Origin: Yoonia sediminilitoris
Lineage (GTDB): Bacteria; Pseudomonadota; Alphaproteobacteria; Rhodobacterales; Rhodobacteraceae
Length of the DNA stretch: 64,000 nt
NCBI RefSeq assembly: GCF_003058085.1
Contig: NZ_QBUD01000001.1
Location: 1-64,000 of the forward strand
Reading direction: 5' to 3'
The notes beneath the pieces are model-generated. The model saw only the letters and a program-made list of their open reading frames with translations. It ran no database searches and was not told where the DNA came from. Position numbers and translations under genes: made by a program. This document shows, piece by piece, positions 50,379 through 59,486 of the stretch (its first letter is position 1; the number at the start of each line of letters is the position of its first letter).

Positions 50379-51460
50379 GGCTGGCCACGTTGCTTTTCTG
50401 TCTGGCCTTGCCCGCAGGGGCGCAAAGCCCCGAGGTGATCGCACAGGATGCGATGGCGCAACTTGATCAGGCGCAGGCCAGTCTGGTCGCAGCGCAAAGT
50501 AAGGGCGAAAGGGTCAAGGCCCTGACCGACACCGTGCGCGCCTATGAGTCGGGGATCATCGCCCTCAACGAAGGGTTGCGACAGGTGGCTGCGGAACAGA
50601 CAGAGCTTGAGACAGCGTTAGAAGCCGAAACGGCAGAGCTGTCGGCTCTCATTGCTGCGCTACAGTCAATCGGACGCACGCCCATTCCTGTGCTGCAAGC
50701 CCATCCTGACGGGGCACTTGCGGCGGCGCGCGCGGGCGGCGTCTTGGCAGACCTGACCCCGGCGGTAAGGCGGCGTGCTGCGACGCTCCGGCAAAGACTG
50801 GACCGGTTGGCCGGAGTGCGGTCCTTGCGCGCAGAGGCTTTGCAGACATTGCGGGACGGCCTTGCGGGTGCACAGGACGCGCGCAGCGCATTGGGGCAAG
50901 CGATTTCGGACCGCACAGAGGTGCCTCAAAGGTTTTCAGAAGACCCGGTGCAGACAACGCTGCTTTTGGCCACTTCGCAGACGTTGGATGCATTTGCCAA
51001 CGGCCTGTTGGGGGCCGTCCCCGCATCAGACATCACACTGTCGGCGGATGGAAACCTTGCGTTGCCGGTCGCAGGAAAAGTGCTGGCCGATGATGGCACG
51101 GGCAGGCCGGGCGTGCGCATTGCGACACAGCCAAGGGCGCTGGTCACGACACCGGTCCAGGTGACAGTCTTGTTTGAGGGAGAGCTTCTTGACTATAGTC
51201 ATGTCGCCATCCTTGAGCCGAGCGCCGGGATATTGTTTGTCATTGCGGGAATGGAAACAAGTTTCGCGACGGTTGGCGAAATCCTTCCGCAAGGTGCACC
51301 TGTTGGATTGATGGGTGGGCAGCAACAGCAAAGTGACGCAGAATTGAGTCAAAATTCGCAACTTGACGGTACCGCAACCCGGCAAACGCTTTATCTTGAA
51401 GTCAGAGACGGGCAAGCTCCGGTTAATCCCGCTGCATGGTTTGCGTTGGAAGTAGAGTAG
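50375..51460 (+). CDS. EnvC-like murein hydrolase activator (degenerate LytM/M23 domain)
   Basis: A 361-aa secreted protein: signal peptide MRLATLLFCLALPAGAQS, a long coiled coil (about residues 25-190, rich in Ala, Gln, Glu and Arg) and a C-terminal LytM-type domain (ALPVAGKVLADDGTGRPGVRI, LDYSHVAILEPSAGILFVIAGMETSFATVGEILPQGAPVGLMGG, LYLEVRDGQAPVNPAAWF). The zinc-ligand histidines of active M23 peptidases are not all present, as in EnvC/NlpD, which activate amidases. It overlaps gpmI by ATGA and precedes ctpA, the usual order in alphaproteobacteria. Confidence 0.87.
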   Translation: MRLATLLFCLALPAGAQSPEVIAQDAMAQLDQAQASLVAAQSKGERVKALTDTVRAYESGIIALNEGLRQVAAEQTELETALEAETAELSALIAALQSIGRTPIPVLQAHPDGALAAARAGGVLADLTPAVRRRAATLRQRLDRLAGVRSLRAEALQTLRDGLAGAQDARSALGQAISDRTEVPQRFSEDPVQTTLLLATSQTLDAFANGLLGAVPASDITLSADGNLALPVAGKVLADDGTGRPGVRIATQPRALVTTPVQVTVLFEGELLDYSHVAILEPSAGILFVIAGMETSFATVGEILPQGAPVGLMGGQQQQSDAELSQNSQLDGTATRQTLYLEVRDGQAPVNPAAWFALEVE

Positions 51461-51472
51461 GATAACGACGAT

Positions 51473-52810
51473 ATGAGAAAGTTGATCATTGCCGCCGTAG
51501 GCGGTGCCGCATTGGGCCTTTTTGCCACGAGCCAACTTGCCGGTCCATTGCTGGCGCAAGAATCAAAGAACAACGCAAGCGTCTACGAGCAGCTTGATCT
51601 TTTCGGTGACATCTTCGAGCGGATCAGAAGCGGCTATGTCGAGGAAGTCAACGATAAGGAATTGATAGAAGCGGCCATCAACGGGATGCTGACGTCGCTT
51701 GATCCGCACTCCAGCTATCTGTCTGCCGATGATGCAGCCAAGATGCGGGTGCAGACATCTGGCGAATTTGGCGGACTTGGCATCGAAGTCACTCAGGAAG
51801 AAGGCTGGGTCAAGGTCGTCTCACCGATGGATGGCACCCCTGCCGATGCTGCGGGCGTGCTGGCAGGTGACTTCATCACTGGCGTGGACGGCGAAAGTGT
51901 GTTGGGTCTGACCCTAGACGATGCGGTCAACATGATGCGCGGCCCTGTCGGTTCGGAAATCATCATCACCGTAGTGCGAGAGGGCGAGCCGGAGCCATTC
52001 GAGATTTCGATCATTCGCGATACAATCAAGCTGACTGCGGTGCGCAGTCGGACCGAAGGAAATGCCGTTGTTCTGCGTGTCACAACCTTCAACGACCAGA
52101 CCTATCCGAACTTGCGTGAGGGTATCCAAGCCCAGGTTGAAGAGGCGGGCGGCATCGAGAATGTCGATGGTATTGTGCTTGATTTGCGCAACAATCCGGG
52201 TGGTTTGCTGAATCAGGCGATCTACGTGTCTGATGCGTTCCTTGACGCAGGTGAAATCGTGTCAACGCGCGGCCGTGACCCGGCGGATGGCGAACGGTTC
52301 AATGCCGAACCCGGCGATCTGGCCCAGGGTAAACCGATCGTCGTTTTGATCAATGGTGGCTCGGCTTCGGCGTCCGAAATCGTGGCTGGCGCGTTGCAGG
52401 ATCATCGCCGCGCCATCGTGGTCGGCACGAAGTCCTTTGGTAAGGGGTCGGTCCAAACAGTCGTACCGCTGCGCGGCGACGGGGCCATGCGTTTGACAAC
52501 CGCGCGTTACTACACGCCGTCCGGGCGCTCGATTCAGGCCTTGGGTATTTCGCCCGACATCATTGTCGAGCAGCCACGCCCGCGCCCTGCATCCGAAGAA
52601 GGGGAAGAGGATCAGCCAACCTTGCGGTCCGAAGCGGATTTGCGTGGCTCACTGGATAACGACAGCCTGACAGAAGATCAAATTCGCCAGATAGAAGAGG
52701 ATCGCGCGCGTGCAGAAGCCGCAGCGCAGTTGCGCGAAGATGACTACCAGTTGGCCTATGCCATCGACATCCTCAAGGGGCTCAACGCTCTTGGACCGAT
52801 AAGCCGCTAG
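51473..52810 (+). CDS. ctpA: Carboxy-terminal processing protease (S41 peptidase CtpA)
   Basis: A 445-aa periplasmic protease. A signal/anchor segment (LIIAAVGGAALGLFATSQLAG) is followed by the N-terminal helices with MLTSLDPHSSYLSADDAAKM, the PDZ domain (GGLGIEVTQEEGWVKVVSPMDGTPADAAGVLAGD) and the S41 core with GIVLDLR-type NNPGGLLNQAI. The catalytic serine lies in GGSASASEIVAGAL and the lysine in SFGKGSVQT. A long acidic C-terminal tail follows. It probably acts with the upstream EnvC-like protein in cell-wall control. Confidence 0.95.
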   Translation: MRKLIIAAVGGAALGLFATSQLAGPLLAQESKNNASVYEQLDLFGDIFERIRSGYVEEVNDKELIEAAINGMLTSLDPHSSYLSADDAAKMRVQTSGEFGGLGIEVTQEEGWVKVVSPMDGTPADAAGVLAGDFITGVDGESVLGLTLDDAVNMMRGPVGSEIIITVVREGEPEPFEISIIRDTIKLTAVRSRTEGNAVVLRVTTFNDQTYPNLREGIQAQVEEAGGIENVDGIVLDLRNNPGGLLNQAIYVSDAFLDAGEIVSTRGRDPADGERFNAEPGDLAQGKPIVVLINGGSASASEIVAGALQDHRRAIVVGTKSFGKGSVQTVVPLRGDGAMRLTTARYYTPSGRSIQALGISPDIIVEQPRPRPASEEGEEDQPTLRSEADLRGSLDNDSLTEDQIRQIEEDRARAEAAAQLREDDYQLAYAIDILKGLNALGPISR

Positions 52811-52843
52811 TTTAGACTGGCAGCAGTTTCGGCAAGCAAGATT

Positions 52844-52872
52844 CAAGGTTGCAACTTATAGTTGCGACCTTG
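52844..52872 (+). terminator. Hairpin between ctpA and the response regulator gene
   Basis: A 13-bp imperfect stem: CAAGGT and GCAACT pair with AGTTGC and ACCTTG around a three-base loop, with one T-G pair inside. It starts 34 bases after the ctpA stop. It lacks a T run, so it could be a terminator, mRNA stabiliser or protein-binding palindrome. Confidence 0.55.
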
Positions 52873-52924
52873 CCTGTTTGGCGCTAAATGACATCGTGTC
52901 AAAATCAGTCGGAACGGTAATCCT

Positions 52925-53275
52925 ATGACCCAGAAATTATCGGGCCTGAAAGTCCTTATCGTAGAGGACAATTTTTTGCTGTTGGATGTCTTCAAGAATA
53001 TCTTCGAGGAAGCTCGCGCCAAGGTGACGACAGCGCAATCTTTGCAAGCGGGGCTGAAGCTGGTGAACGAAAGCTTTCATGCCGCCTTGCTCGACGTCTG
53101 CCTGCCAGATGGCGAGGTCTACCCTATTGCAGATCGTTTTGCGGGGACCGGGACAAAGATTGTCTTTCTGTCGGGCTTCGGTGACGTTAATCTGGCTGTC
53201 GATCGCTATCCCAACGCAGTGGCCCTGACCAAGCCCGTGACCGCAGATGATCTGGTTGCTGCAATTTTTTCCTAA
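52925..53275 (+). CDS. Stand-alone response regulator receiver protein
   Basis: A 116-aa CheY-like receiver with no output domain. Acidic pair E14-D15 (LIVEDN), phosphoacceptor D57 (ALLDVCLPDG), switch S83 (FLSGFG) and K103 (TKPV) are all in place, so it should be phosphorylated. No histidine kinase is next to it. Single-domain receivers of this kind commonly act as phosphate sinks or shuttles. Confidence 0.92.
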   Translation: MTQKLSGLKVLIVEDNFLLLDVFKNIFEEARAKVTTAQSLQAGLKLVNESFHAALLDVCLPDGEVYPIADRFAGTGTKIVFLSGFGDVNLAVDRYPNAVALTKPVTADDLVAAIFS

Positions 53276-53296
53276 CTGCGGCCGCGGACCTGACCC

Positions 53297-55747
53297 CTAA
53301 GCTTTGGCCCGCTCACCAGTAGGGTCATAGAAGGGTTTAAGCTGCGCCACCGCCTTGATGCGCGTCCCCATCACATCGATTTCGTAGTTGCTGGCCAGCA
53401 TGTCCGCAGCTGTTTCCCCCGGCTGCGCGCAAGGCACATAGCCCATGCCAATGGCCGACCCGACGTAGTGGCCATAGCCGCCTGATGTCAGATGGCCCAC
53501 GACCTTGCCGTCGCGCAGGACGGGTTCGTTGTGAAAAAGCAGCGGCTCTGCATCGGTCAGTTGGAATTGCACCAGACGCCGCGCCAACCCGGCGTCGCGT
53601 TTGCGCAGAACAGCGTCGCGGCCGATAAAGGCAGGCTTGTCCGTCTTGACCGCGAAACCAAGCCCGGCTTCCAGCACATGGTCTTCGCAGGTGATGTCAT
53701 GCCCGAAATGGCGAAAGCCCTTTTCCATCCGGCAGGTGTCCATCATATGCATACCGCAAAATGTCAGCCCGAAATCTGCCCCTGACTTTGCGACGGTTTC
53801 AAAGACATGGGCGCACATATCGGTGCTCACGTAAATTTCCCAGCCAAGTTCGCCGACGTAAGTGACGCGGTGCGCGCGGGCGAGCGCCATGCCGATTTCA
53901 ATCTCTTGCGCGGTCCCGAAGGGATTGGCCGTGTTGCTGAAATCGTTGGGCGACACAGCCTGCAACAGGTCACGTGCGCGCGGTCCCATGATGGCCAGCA
54001 CGCCTTCGCCCGTCGTCACATCTGTGATGACCACGTTGAATGCGCCTTTGTTGCGCTGCATCCACGTGAAATCCGCAACCCGCGTGGCCGCTGGTCCGAC
54101 CACAAGATAGAGATCCTCTGCAAGCCGGGTGACGGTTACATCAGCCTCGATCCCTGCGGATACGTTCAGAAACTGGGTATAGACGATCTTGCCCACCGGC
54201 ACGTCATATTGGCCGCCGCCGATATGGTTCATGAATGCCGTCGCATCAGGTCCTTCGACACGGAATTTGCCGAAGGACGACATATCATACACGCCGACAT
54301 TCTGGCGGATGGCCAGATGCTCGTCGCGGACGTTGTCAAAGAAGTTCTGGCGCGACCAACTGTATTGATATTCCGGTTTTTGCCCCTCGCGGGCGAACCA
54401 GTTGGCGCGTTCCCAGCCCGCCAACTCACCCATCACAGCATCCCGTTCCAGCAGTTGCGCGTGAAACGGAGTGCGCCGGATGCCGCGCGCTGTGGCCTTT
54501 TGGCGGAAAGGGAAGTGGTCTGCATAAAGCAGGCCAAGCGTTTCCTTGGACCGTTCAAAAAGGTAGGTCTTGTTGCCCTGAAACGGCTGCATCCGTGAGA
54601 TATCCACATCGCCCAGATCAAACGGTTTTTCGCCCGTGTCCATCCATTGCGACAGGGCCATGCCAGCGCCGCCTGCCGACTGGATCCCGATCGAATTGAA
54701 ACCGGCAGCGACCCATACGTTATCCATCTCGGGTGCCTGTCCCAAATGATAGGCGTCATCGGGTGTGAAGGATTCCGGGCCGTTAAAGAAGGTGTGGATG
54801 CCTGCTTCGGCCAGCATCGGCATCCGGTTGATCGCCTGCTCCAGTATCGGCTCAAAGTGGTCGAAGTCTTCTGGAAGCTGGTCAAACTCGAAATCGGCGG
54901 GAATGCCGTCCATTGCCCATGGTTTGGCGTTTGGTTCAAAAGCACCCAGTAGCATTTTGCCTGCGTCTTCCTTGTAGTAGGCGCACTCGTCGGGCACCCG
55001 GAGAACAGGCATTTGGGTCAGATCGGGGATCGCCTCGGTGACGATATAGAAATGTTCGCAGGCATGAAGCGGTACGTTGGTGCCCAGCATCCGTCCCACC
55101 TGATGCCCCCACATGCCGCCACAGTTGACGACCATATCACAGGTTGTGTGCCCTCGTTCGCCGCCTTGTTCCCAATCAACACCGGTGATGCGGCGACCAT
55201 CGCGGCTGACGCCTGTGACCAAGGTGTGTTCGATGACTTGCGCGCCGTTCTGTCGGGCCCCTTTGGCCAGCGCCAAGGCGATGTTGGCCGGATCGCCCTG
55301 ACCATCAAGTGGCAGATAGACACCGGCGGTGACACCCTCGATATTCAAATGCGCATAGCAGTTCTTGACTTCGGATGGTGAAATCTCCTCGACCTCTACG
55401 CCAAAGGCGCGGGCCATGCCGGCTTGGCGGTAAATCTCTTCCTTGCGGGCGTCGGACAGGGCCACGGTGATGGAACCGCAGCGTTTGAAGCCGGTGGCAA
55501 CGCCTGTTTCGGCCTCAAGGTTGCCATAGAGTTCCTGACTGTATTTCGCCAGCTTGGTCATGTTCGCGGTTGCGCGCAATTGCGCGATCAACCCCGCCGC
55601 GTGCCATGTCGTGCCGGAGGTCAGCTGCTTGCGTTCCAGCAGCAAAACATCTTTCCAGCCCAGTTTGGCAAGGTGGTAGGCGACAGAACAGCCGATGACG
55701 CCGCCACCGATAATGACGACGCGTGCGGATGAGGGGGGCAGAGCCAT
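53297..55747 (-). CDS. FAD-dependent dimethylglycine/sarcosine dehydrogenase-like protein (copy 1)
   Basis: An 816-aa protein in two parts. The N-terminal FAD domain (VVIIGGGVIGCSVAYHLAKLGW, LTSGTTWHAAGL with the His that carries covalent FAD in relatives) is followed from about residue 430 by a GcvT-type folate-binding aminomethyltransferase domain (RANWFAREGQ, YDMSSFGKFRVEGPDA, GELGWEIYV). Relatives oxidatively demethylate dimethylglycine or sarcosine and pass the C1 unit to tetrahydrofolate. It is the last gene of a four- or five-gene minus-strand operon and is as long as the paralogue encoded two genes upstream. Exact substrate unproven. Confidence 0.92.
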   Translation of the reverse strand: MALPPSSARVVIIGGGVIGCSVAYHLAKLGWKDVLLLERKQLTSGTTWHAAGLIAQLRATANMTKLAKYSQELYGNLEAETGVATGFKRCGSITVALSDARKEEIYRQAGMARAFGVEVEEISPSEVKNCYAHLNIEGVTAGVYLPLDGQGDPANIALALAKGARQNGAQVIEHTLVTGVSRDGRRITGVDWEQGGERGHTTCDMVVNCGGMWGHQVGRMLGTNVPLHACEHFYIVTEAIPDLTQMPVLRVPDECAYYKEDAGKMLLGAFEPNAKPWAMDGIPADFEFDQLPEDFDHFEPILEQAINRMPMLAEAGIHTFFNGPESFTPDDAYHLGQAPEMDNVWVAAGFNSIGIQSAGGAGMALSQWMDTGEKPFDLGDVDISRMQPFQGNKTYLFERSKETLGLLYADHFPFRQKATARGIRRTPFHAQLLERDAVMGELAGWERANWFAREGQKPEYQYSWSRQNFFDNVRDEHLAIRQNVGVYDMSSFGKFRVEGPDATAFMNHIGGGQYDVPVGKIVYTQFLNVSAGIEADVTVTRLAEDLYLVVGPAATRVADFTWMQRNKGAFNVVITDVTTGEGVLAIMGPRARDLLQAVSPNDFSNTANPFGTAQEIEIGMALARAHRVTYVGELGWEIYVSTDMCAHVFETVAKSGADFGLTFCGMHMMDTCRMEKGFRHFGHDITCEDHVLEAGLGFAVKTDKPAFIGRDAVLRKRDAGLARRLVQFQLTDAEPLLFHNEPVLRDGKVVGHLTSGGYGHYVGSAIGMGYVPCAQPGETAADMLASNYEIDVMGTRIKAVAQLKPFYDPTGERAKA

Positions 55748-55762
55748 GATGAAAACCTGTTT

Positions 55763-56635
55763 CTAGACGATTGTGTGGCCAGCGGCACGAATGGCCTCTG
55801 CTAGGGTCGCGATATGCCCGGGGCCGACCTCGCAACAGCCGCCAACGATTGTGGCCCCTTGCGCGATCCAGTCCATCGCATAAGCGGCGTAGGCTTCGGG
55901 GCCAAGGTCACGGCGCGGGCTGAGCGCATCGACCGTTGGCTTGTCCTTGAGAAAATCCGACGTGATCTGCTGAAACCCGTTCGCATAACCGCCAAAGGGC
56001 AGCGGGCCTGACGCCAGAACAGCCATCGCGGCGCCGATCGCCTCGGGGGCAGAGCAGTTCGCCAGAATGGCATCGGCCCCGTCGATTTGGGTCAGCACAT
56101 CGGCCACAGGCTCGCCGGAGCGCAGCTTGGTCCCGTCACGGTCATCCACGGTCATCGCCAGCCAGACCGGTTTGCCAACTGTCAGCGCGGCCTCAAGCAC
56201 GGCGCGCGCGTGGGCCACTGATGCAACCGTTTCTGCGATGATCAAATCAACGGAGGGTGACAGGATCAGCGCCACTTCAGCATATTTCGCTACCGCCAGA
56301 TCATGCGCGGGGTGCAAGTCAGGGCGGTAGGATGCGCCCAAAGGTCCGATGGCGCCTGCAATCCTGCCGGGGCCTGCGACCTCTTTCAAAGCCATTGTGT
56401 GCAGGGTCTCGAATTGCCCTTCCAGCGGGGTCCCTGCCAGCCGGTCACGGTGAATGGCGTAGGTATTGGCTGTATGCACGGTCGCCCCCGCCGCGCGGTA
56501 GTCCGCATGGACCTGCGCGACCAGACCCGGATGGTCGCGCATGATTTGCGTAGACCACAGCGGGGTCGGTGCATCGCCCGCGCGATGCACCAGTTCCTGT
56601 CCCATTCCGCCGTCAAGAAGAGTAATGTCCGTCAC
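55763..56635 (-). CDS. Homocysteine S-methyltransferase family protein
   Basis: A 290-aa protein of the MmuM/BHMT family. LLDGGMGQELVHR opens the barrel. The zinc cysteines are in ILANCSAPEAI and in GGCCEVGP near the C-terminus. Members transfer a methyl group from betaine, S-methylmethionine or similar donors to homocysteine. The start is a GTG overlapping the stop of the upstream FAD gene (GTGA). Between two dimethylglycine-dehydrogenase-like genes it may remove the first methyl of glycine betaine or of a related methylated amine. Confidence 0.9.
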   Translation of the reverse strand: MTDITLLDGGMGQELVHRAGDAPTPLWSTQIMRDHPGLVAQVHADYRAAGATVHTANTYAIHRDRLAGTPLEGQFETLHTMALKEVAGPGRIAGAIGPLGASYRPDLHPAHDLAVAKYAEVALILSPSVDLIIAETVASVAHARAVLEAALTVGKPVWLAMTVDDRDGTKLRSGEPVADVLTQIDGADAILANCSAPEAIGAAMAVLASGPLPFGGYANGFQQITSDFLKDKPTVDALSPRRDLGPEAYAAYAMDWIAQGATIVGGCCEVGPGHIATLAEAIRAAGHTIV

Positions 56636-59082
56636 GCTTTGATCCTTGTGTTTTCAGGATCCCAAAGCGGTTGGTCCTCCTGAATCGTGGCTGTGTATTT
56701 TTCGCCATAAATCTCAATCTCCACTTTGGCGCCAGAGACATTCGCGTCGGACCGGATCATGCCCAGAGCGATGGATTTATTGACCCGGTAGCCCCAATCG
56801 GCTGACGTCGTTTCACCAACGACATCTCCGTTCACCCAGATCGGCGACATGTAAGGTGCATCGGCAGCGCCGGGGCTATCCAGCGTCATGGTGGCAAAGC
56901 CTTTCTTGCGGCCTTGCTGCTTTTCAGCCATCAGGGCCTGCTTGCCGGGGAAGTCGCTGGCCTTGTCGAAACGGATGAAACGCTCCAGTCCGCCTTCCAG
57001 CAATGTGTAGTCGGTGGACAGATCGCCTTTCCACGCGCGGTAGCCCTTTTCGATGCGCAGCGCGTTCAGGGCAAACATGCCAAAAGGCACGGCACCCGCG
57101 CCCAAAACGGCATTATAGAGTGCGGGTAAGTTGGCGTTGGCCGCGTGAATTTCCCAGCCCAGTTCACCGGCAAAGCTTACCCGCGCCAGGGCGCAATCAA
57201 TCCCCGCCACCTTGGCAGGTTGGTGTGACAGCCATGGCAAGCTCAGGTCCGCATCTGTCCCCAGTGCTGTGAACAAGTCGCGCGATTTCGGGCCGGTCAC
57301 TATGAGGGTTGAATAGTCCGTTGTGTGATCTGTCAGGGAAATCCCGTCGGGCAGATTGCGCGCCAGAACCTCGTAGTCATGCCATTGCGCGGTGGCGGCG
57401 GTGATCAGGGTGAAATGGTCATCGCTATGTCGCATCACCGACATTTCGGTCAGGATACGCCCACGACTGTCGGGGAAATAGGCAAGGTTCATGCGCCCGA
57501 CCGATGGCAGTGCGCCTGCGATCAGACCGTCCAGATATGCGGCAACACCGTCGCCCGACAGGTTGAACCGTGAAAACCCGGGCAGATCAAGAACGCCGAC
57601 CCCGTCGCGCACGGCCTCGCATTCCTCTTTGACACGGATCGCCCATGGGCCGTCACGTTCCCATGTTTCGGTCGCGGCAAGCGATGTATCGTCGCCCTCT
57701 TTGGCGAACCAATTCGCCCGCTCCCATCCGTTGAAGGCCCCCATCTGGCCGCCCAATGCCCGCACTTTGGCATCATTGGGTGACAGTTTCTTGTCGCGCC
57801 CGGCGGGCCACATCTTGTGGGGGAAATGCATCCCATATTCATGGCCATAGGTTTCCAGCGCCTTGGCCAGACAATAGTCGGCGTCGGTGTAGTCGGTATA
57901 ACGGCGCGGATCGACCGACCACATGTCGCGCTCTGTCTCGCCATGGATCAGCCATTCAGCCATGACCTTGCCCGCGCCGCCGCCCTGGACGATGCCAAAG
58001 GTAAAGGAATGAGCATCAAACGCATTGCGCACACCGGGCATGGGCCCGAGCATCGGCAGACCATCGGGCGCATAGGGAATCGGGCCATTGATGTTGCGGC
58101 CAACGCCCGCCGTTCCAAGCAGCGGCACACGGGCCATCGCGTCCTCGATATACCATTCAAGCCGCTCCAGATCGTCAGGGTAAAGCTGAAAGCTGAAATC
58201 GTCGGGCATCGGGTCATTCGCAGTAGTCCAATGTGCCTTGCAGTTCCGCTCGTAAGGGCCAAGGTTCAGACCATTCTTGTCCTGCCGCAGATAGTAAGAA
58301 CTATCGACATCGCGGATCAGCGGCGTCTTTTTGCCCTGTTCTTCGGACCATGCTTTAAGTTCGGGGATTTCTTCGGTCAGGAAATATTGATGTGACATCA
58401 CGGCCAGTGGCACGTCGCGAGCGCCGAAGGGTTTGAACCATTCACCGACGCGGGCGGCATAGTAACCGGCGGCATTCACCACCTTTTCGCAGCGGATGTC
58501 ACCTTTGTCGGTTTTGACGGTCCAGCCATCGCTTGTCTGTTCAACACCGGTGGCCGGACAAAACCGTTCAACCCTTGCGCCCAGATCGCGCGCGCCCTTT
58601 GCCATGGCCTGCGTCAGTTGTGCGGGGTCGATATCACCATCCAGCGGGTCCCAAAGCACGCCTGACAGATCATGCGTTTCCAGAAACGGGTGCAGCTTTT
58701 TCGCCTCTGCCATGTCGATCATTTCAATCGGCAGTCCCATCGCTTTGGCTTGCCCCGCGACACGCGCGAATTCCTGCGCGCGTTCCTTGCTATGACCAAG
58801 CCGGATAGAGCCGGTAACGTGGTAGTTCATCGGATAATCTACGTCCTCGGCCAGACTGCGGTACATATCTAGCGAATAGCGCTGCATGTTCATCACAGCC
58901 CAGTTGGGGGCGAAGTTCGGACAATTGCCAGCCGCGTGCCATGTGGACCCCGCAGTCAGTTCGTTCTTTTCCAGCAGAACACAATCGGTCCAGCCTTCCT
59001 TGGCCAGATGATAAAGGATCGATACGCCGACAACCCCGCCACCGATGATGACGACACGCGCCGAAGTTGGAAAGTCAGACAT
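56632..59082 (-). CDS. FAD-dependent dimethylglycine/sarcosine dehydrogenase-like protein (copy 2)
   Basis: An 816-aa paralogue of the downstream gene, same domain order: FAD domain (VVIIGGGVVGVSILYHLAKEGW, LTAGSTWHAAGNCPNFAPNW) and C-terminal GcvT-like domain (RANWFAKEGDDTS, LDLPGFSRFNLSGDG, GELGWEIHA). The residues after the TWHAAG motif differ clearly between the copies (NCPNF here, LIAQL there), so they probably act on different substrates in a chain, such as dimethylglycine and sarcosine. The ribosome binding site is AGGGGGAA. Confidence 0.92.
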   Translation of the reverse strand: MSDFPTSARVVIIGGGVVGVSILYHLAKEGWTDCVLLEKNELTAGSTWHAAGNCPNFAPNWAVMNMQRYSLDMYRSLAEDVDYPMNYHVTGSIRLGHSKERAQEFARVAGQAKAMGLPIEMIDMAEAKKLHPFLETHDLSGVLWDPLDGDIDPAQLTQAMAKGARDLGARVERFCPATGVEQTSDGWTVKTDKGDIRCEKVVNAAGYYAARVGEWFKPFGARDVPLAVMSHQYFLTEEIPELKAWSEEQGKKTPLIRDVDSSYYLRQDKNGLNLGPYERNCKAHWTTANDPMPDDFSFQLYPDDLERLEWYIEDAMARVPLLGTAGVGRNINGPIPYAPDGLPMLGPMPGVRNAFDAHSFTFGIVQGGGAGKVMAEWLIHGETERDMWSVDPRRYTDYTDADYCLAKALETYGHEYGMHFPHKMWPAGRDKKLSPNDAKVRALGGQMGAFNGWERANWFAKEGDDTSLAATETWERDGPWAIRVKEECEAVRDGVGVLDLPGFSRFNLSGDGVAAYLDGLIAGALPSVGRMNLAYFPDSRGRILTEMSVMRHSDDHFTLITAATAQWHDYEVLARNLPDGISLTDHTTDYSTLIVTGPKSRDLFTALGTDADLSLPWLSHQPAKVAGIDCALARVSFAGELGWEIHAANANLPALYNAVLGAGAVPFGMFALNALRIEKGYRAWKGDLSTDYTLLEGGLERFIRFDKASDFPGKQALMAEKQQGRKKGFATMTLDSPGAADAPYMSPIWVNGDVVGETTSADWGYRVNKSIALGMIRSDANVSGAKVEIEIYGEKYTATIQEDQPLWDPENTRIKA

Positions 59083-59091
59083 GGTTCCCCC

Positions 59092-59475
59092 TTAATATTG
59101 TGCAATATGCGGCGCATCGTCCGCGATTTCGTAATATGTGCCCTTGTGCGCGCAAAAGATGTGCTTGCCCGGTTTCAGATCATTGGGCGTGTCGAAGCAA
59201 CCGGCAGCGATGCCGATGCCATCCTCATCATTCATCCTGTAGAACAGGCTGGACCCGCAGGTCCCACAAAACCCCCGCTTGGCCCAGTCAGAAGAGACGT
59301 ACCAGCGCAGGCCCTCGTCTTGGGTAAAGGTAAGCTGGTCAAAGGCCGCGTGGGTTGACGCCCACAGGTGCCCGCTGGTGCGGCGGCACTGGCTACAATG
59401 GCAGAAAGTCACCGTTTCGCGCAGACCTGTCACCTCAAAAGCCACCTCGCCGCATTCACATCGTCCGGTTGCCAT
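59092..59475 (-). CDS. GFA-family protein (CENP-V/glutathione-dependent formaldehyde-activating fold)
   Basis: A 127-aa zinc protein. CECGEVAFE, CHCSQCRRTSG and CGTCGSSLFY give the Cys set of the GFA/CENP-V fold. The founding member Gfa was proposed to form S-hydroxymethylglutathione from formaldehyde. Next to two demethylating oxidases, which can release formaldehyde, that role is plausible but not shown. ATG at 59475 has a perfect GAAGGAGG; a TTG 5 codons upstream is unlikely. Confidence 0.88.
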   Translation of the reverse strand: MATGRCECGEVAFEVTGLRETVTFCHCSQCRRTSGHLWASTHAAFDQLTFTQDEGLRWYVSSDWAKRGFCGTCGSSLFYRMNDEDGIGIAAGCFDTPNDLKPGKHIFCAHKGTYYEIADDAPHIAQY

Positions 59476-59486
59476 TGCGTCCTCCT

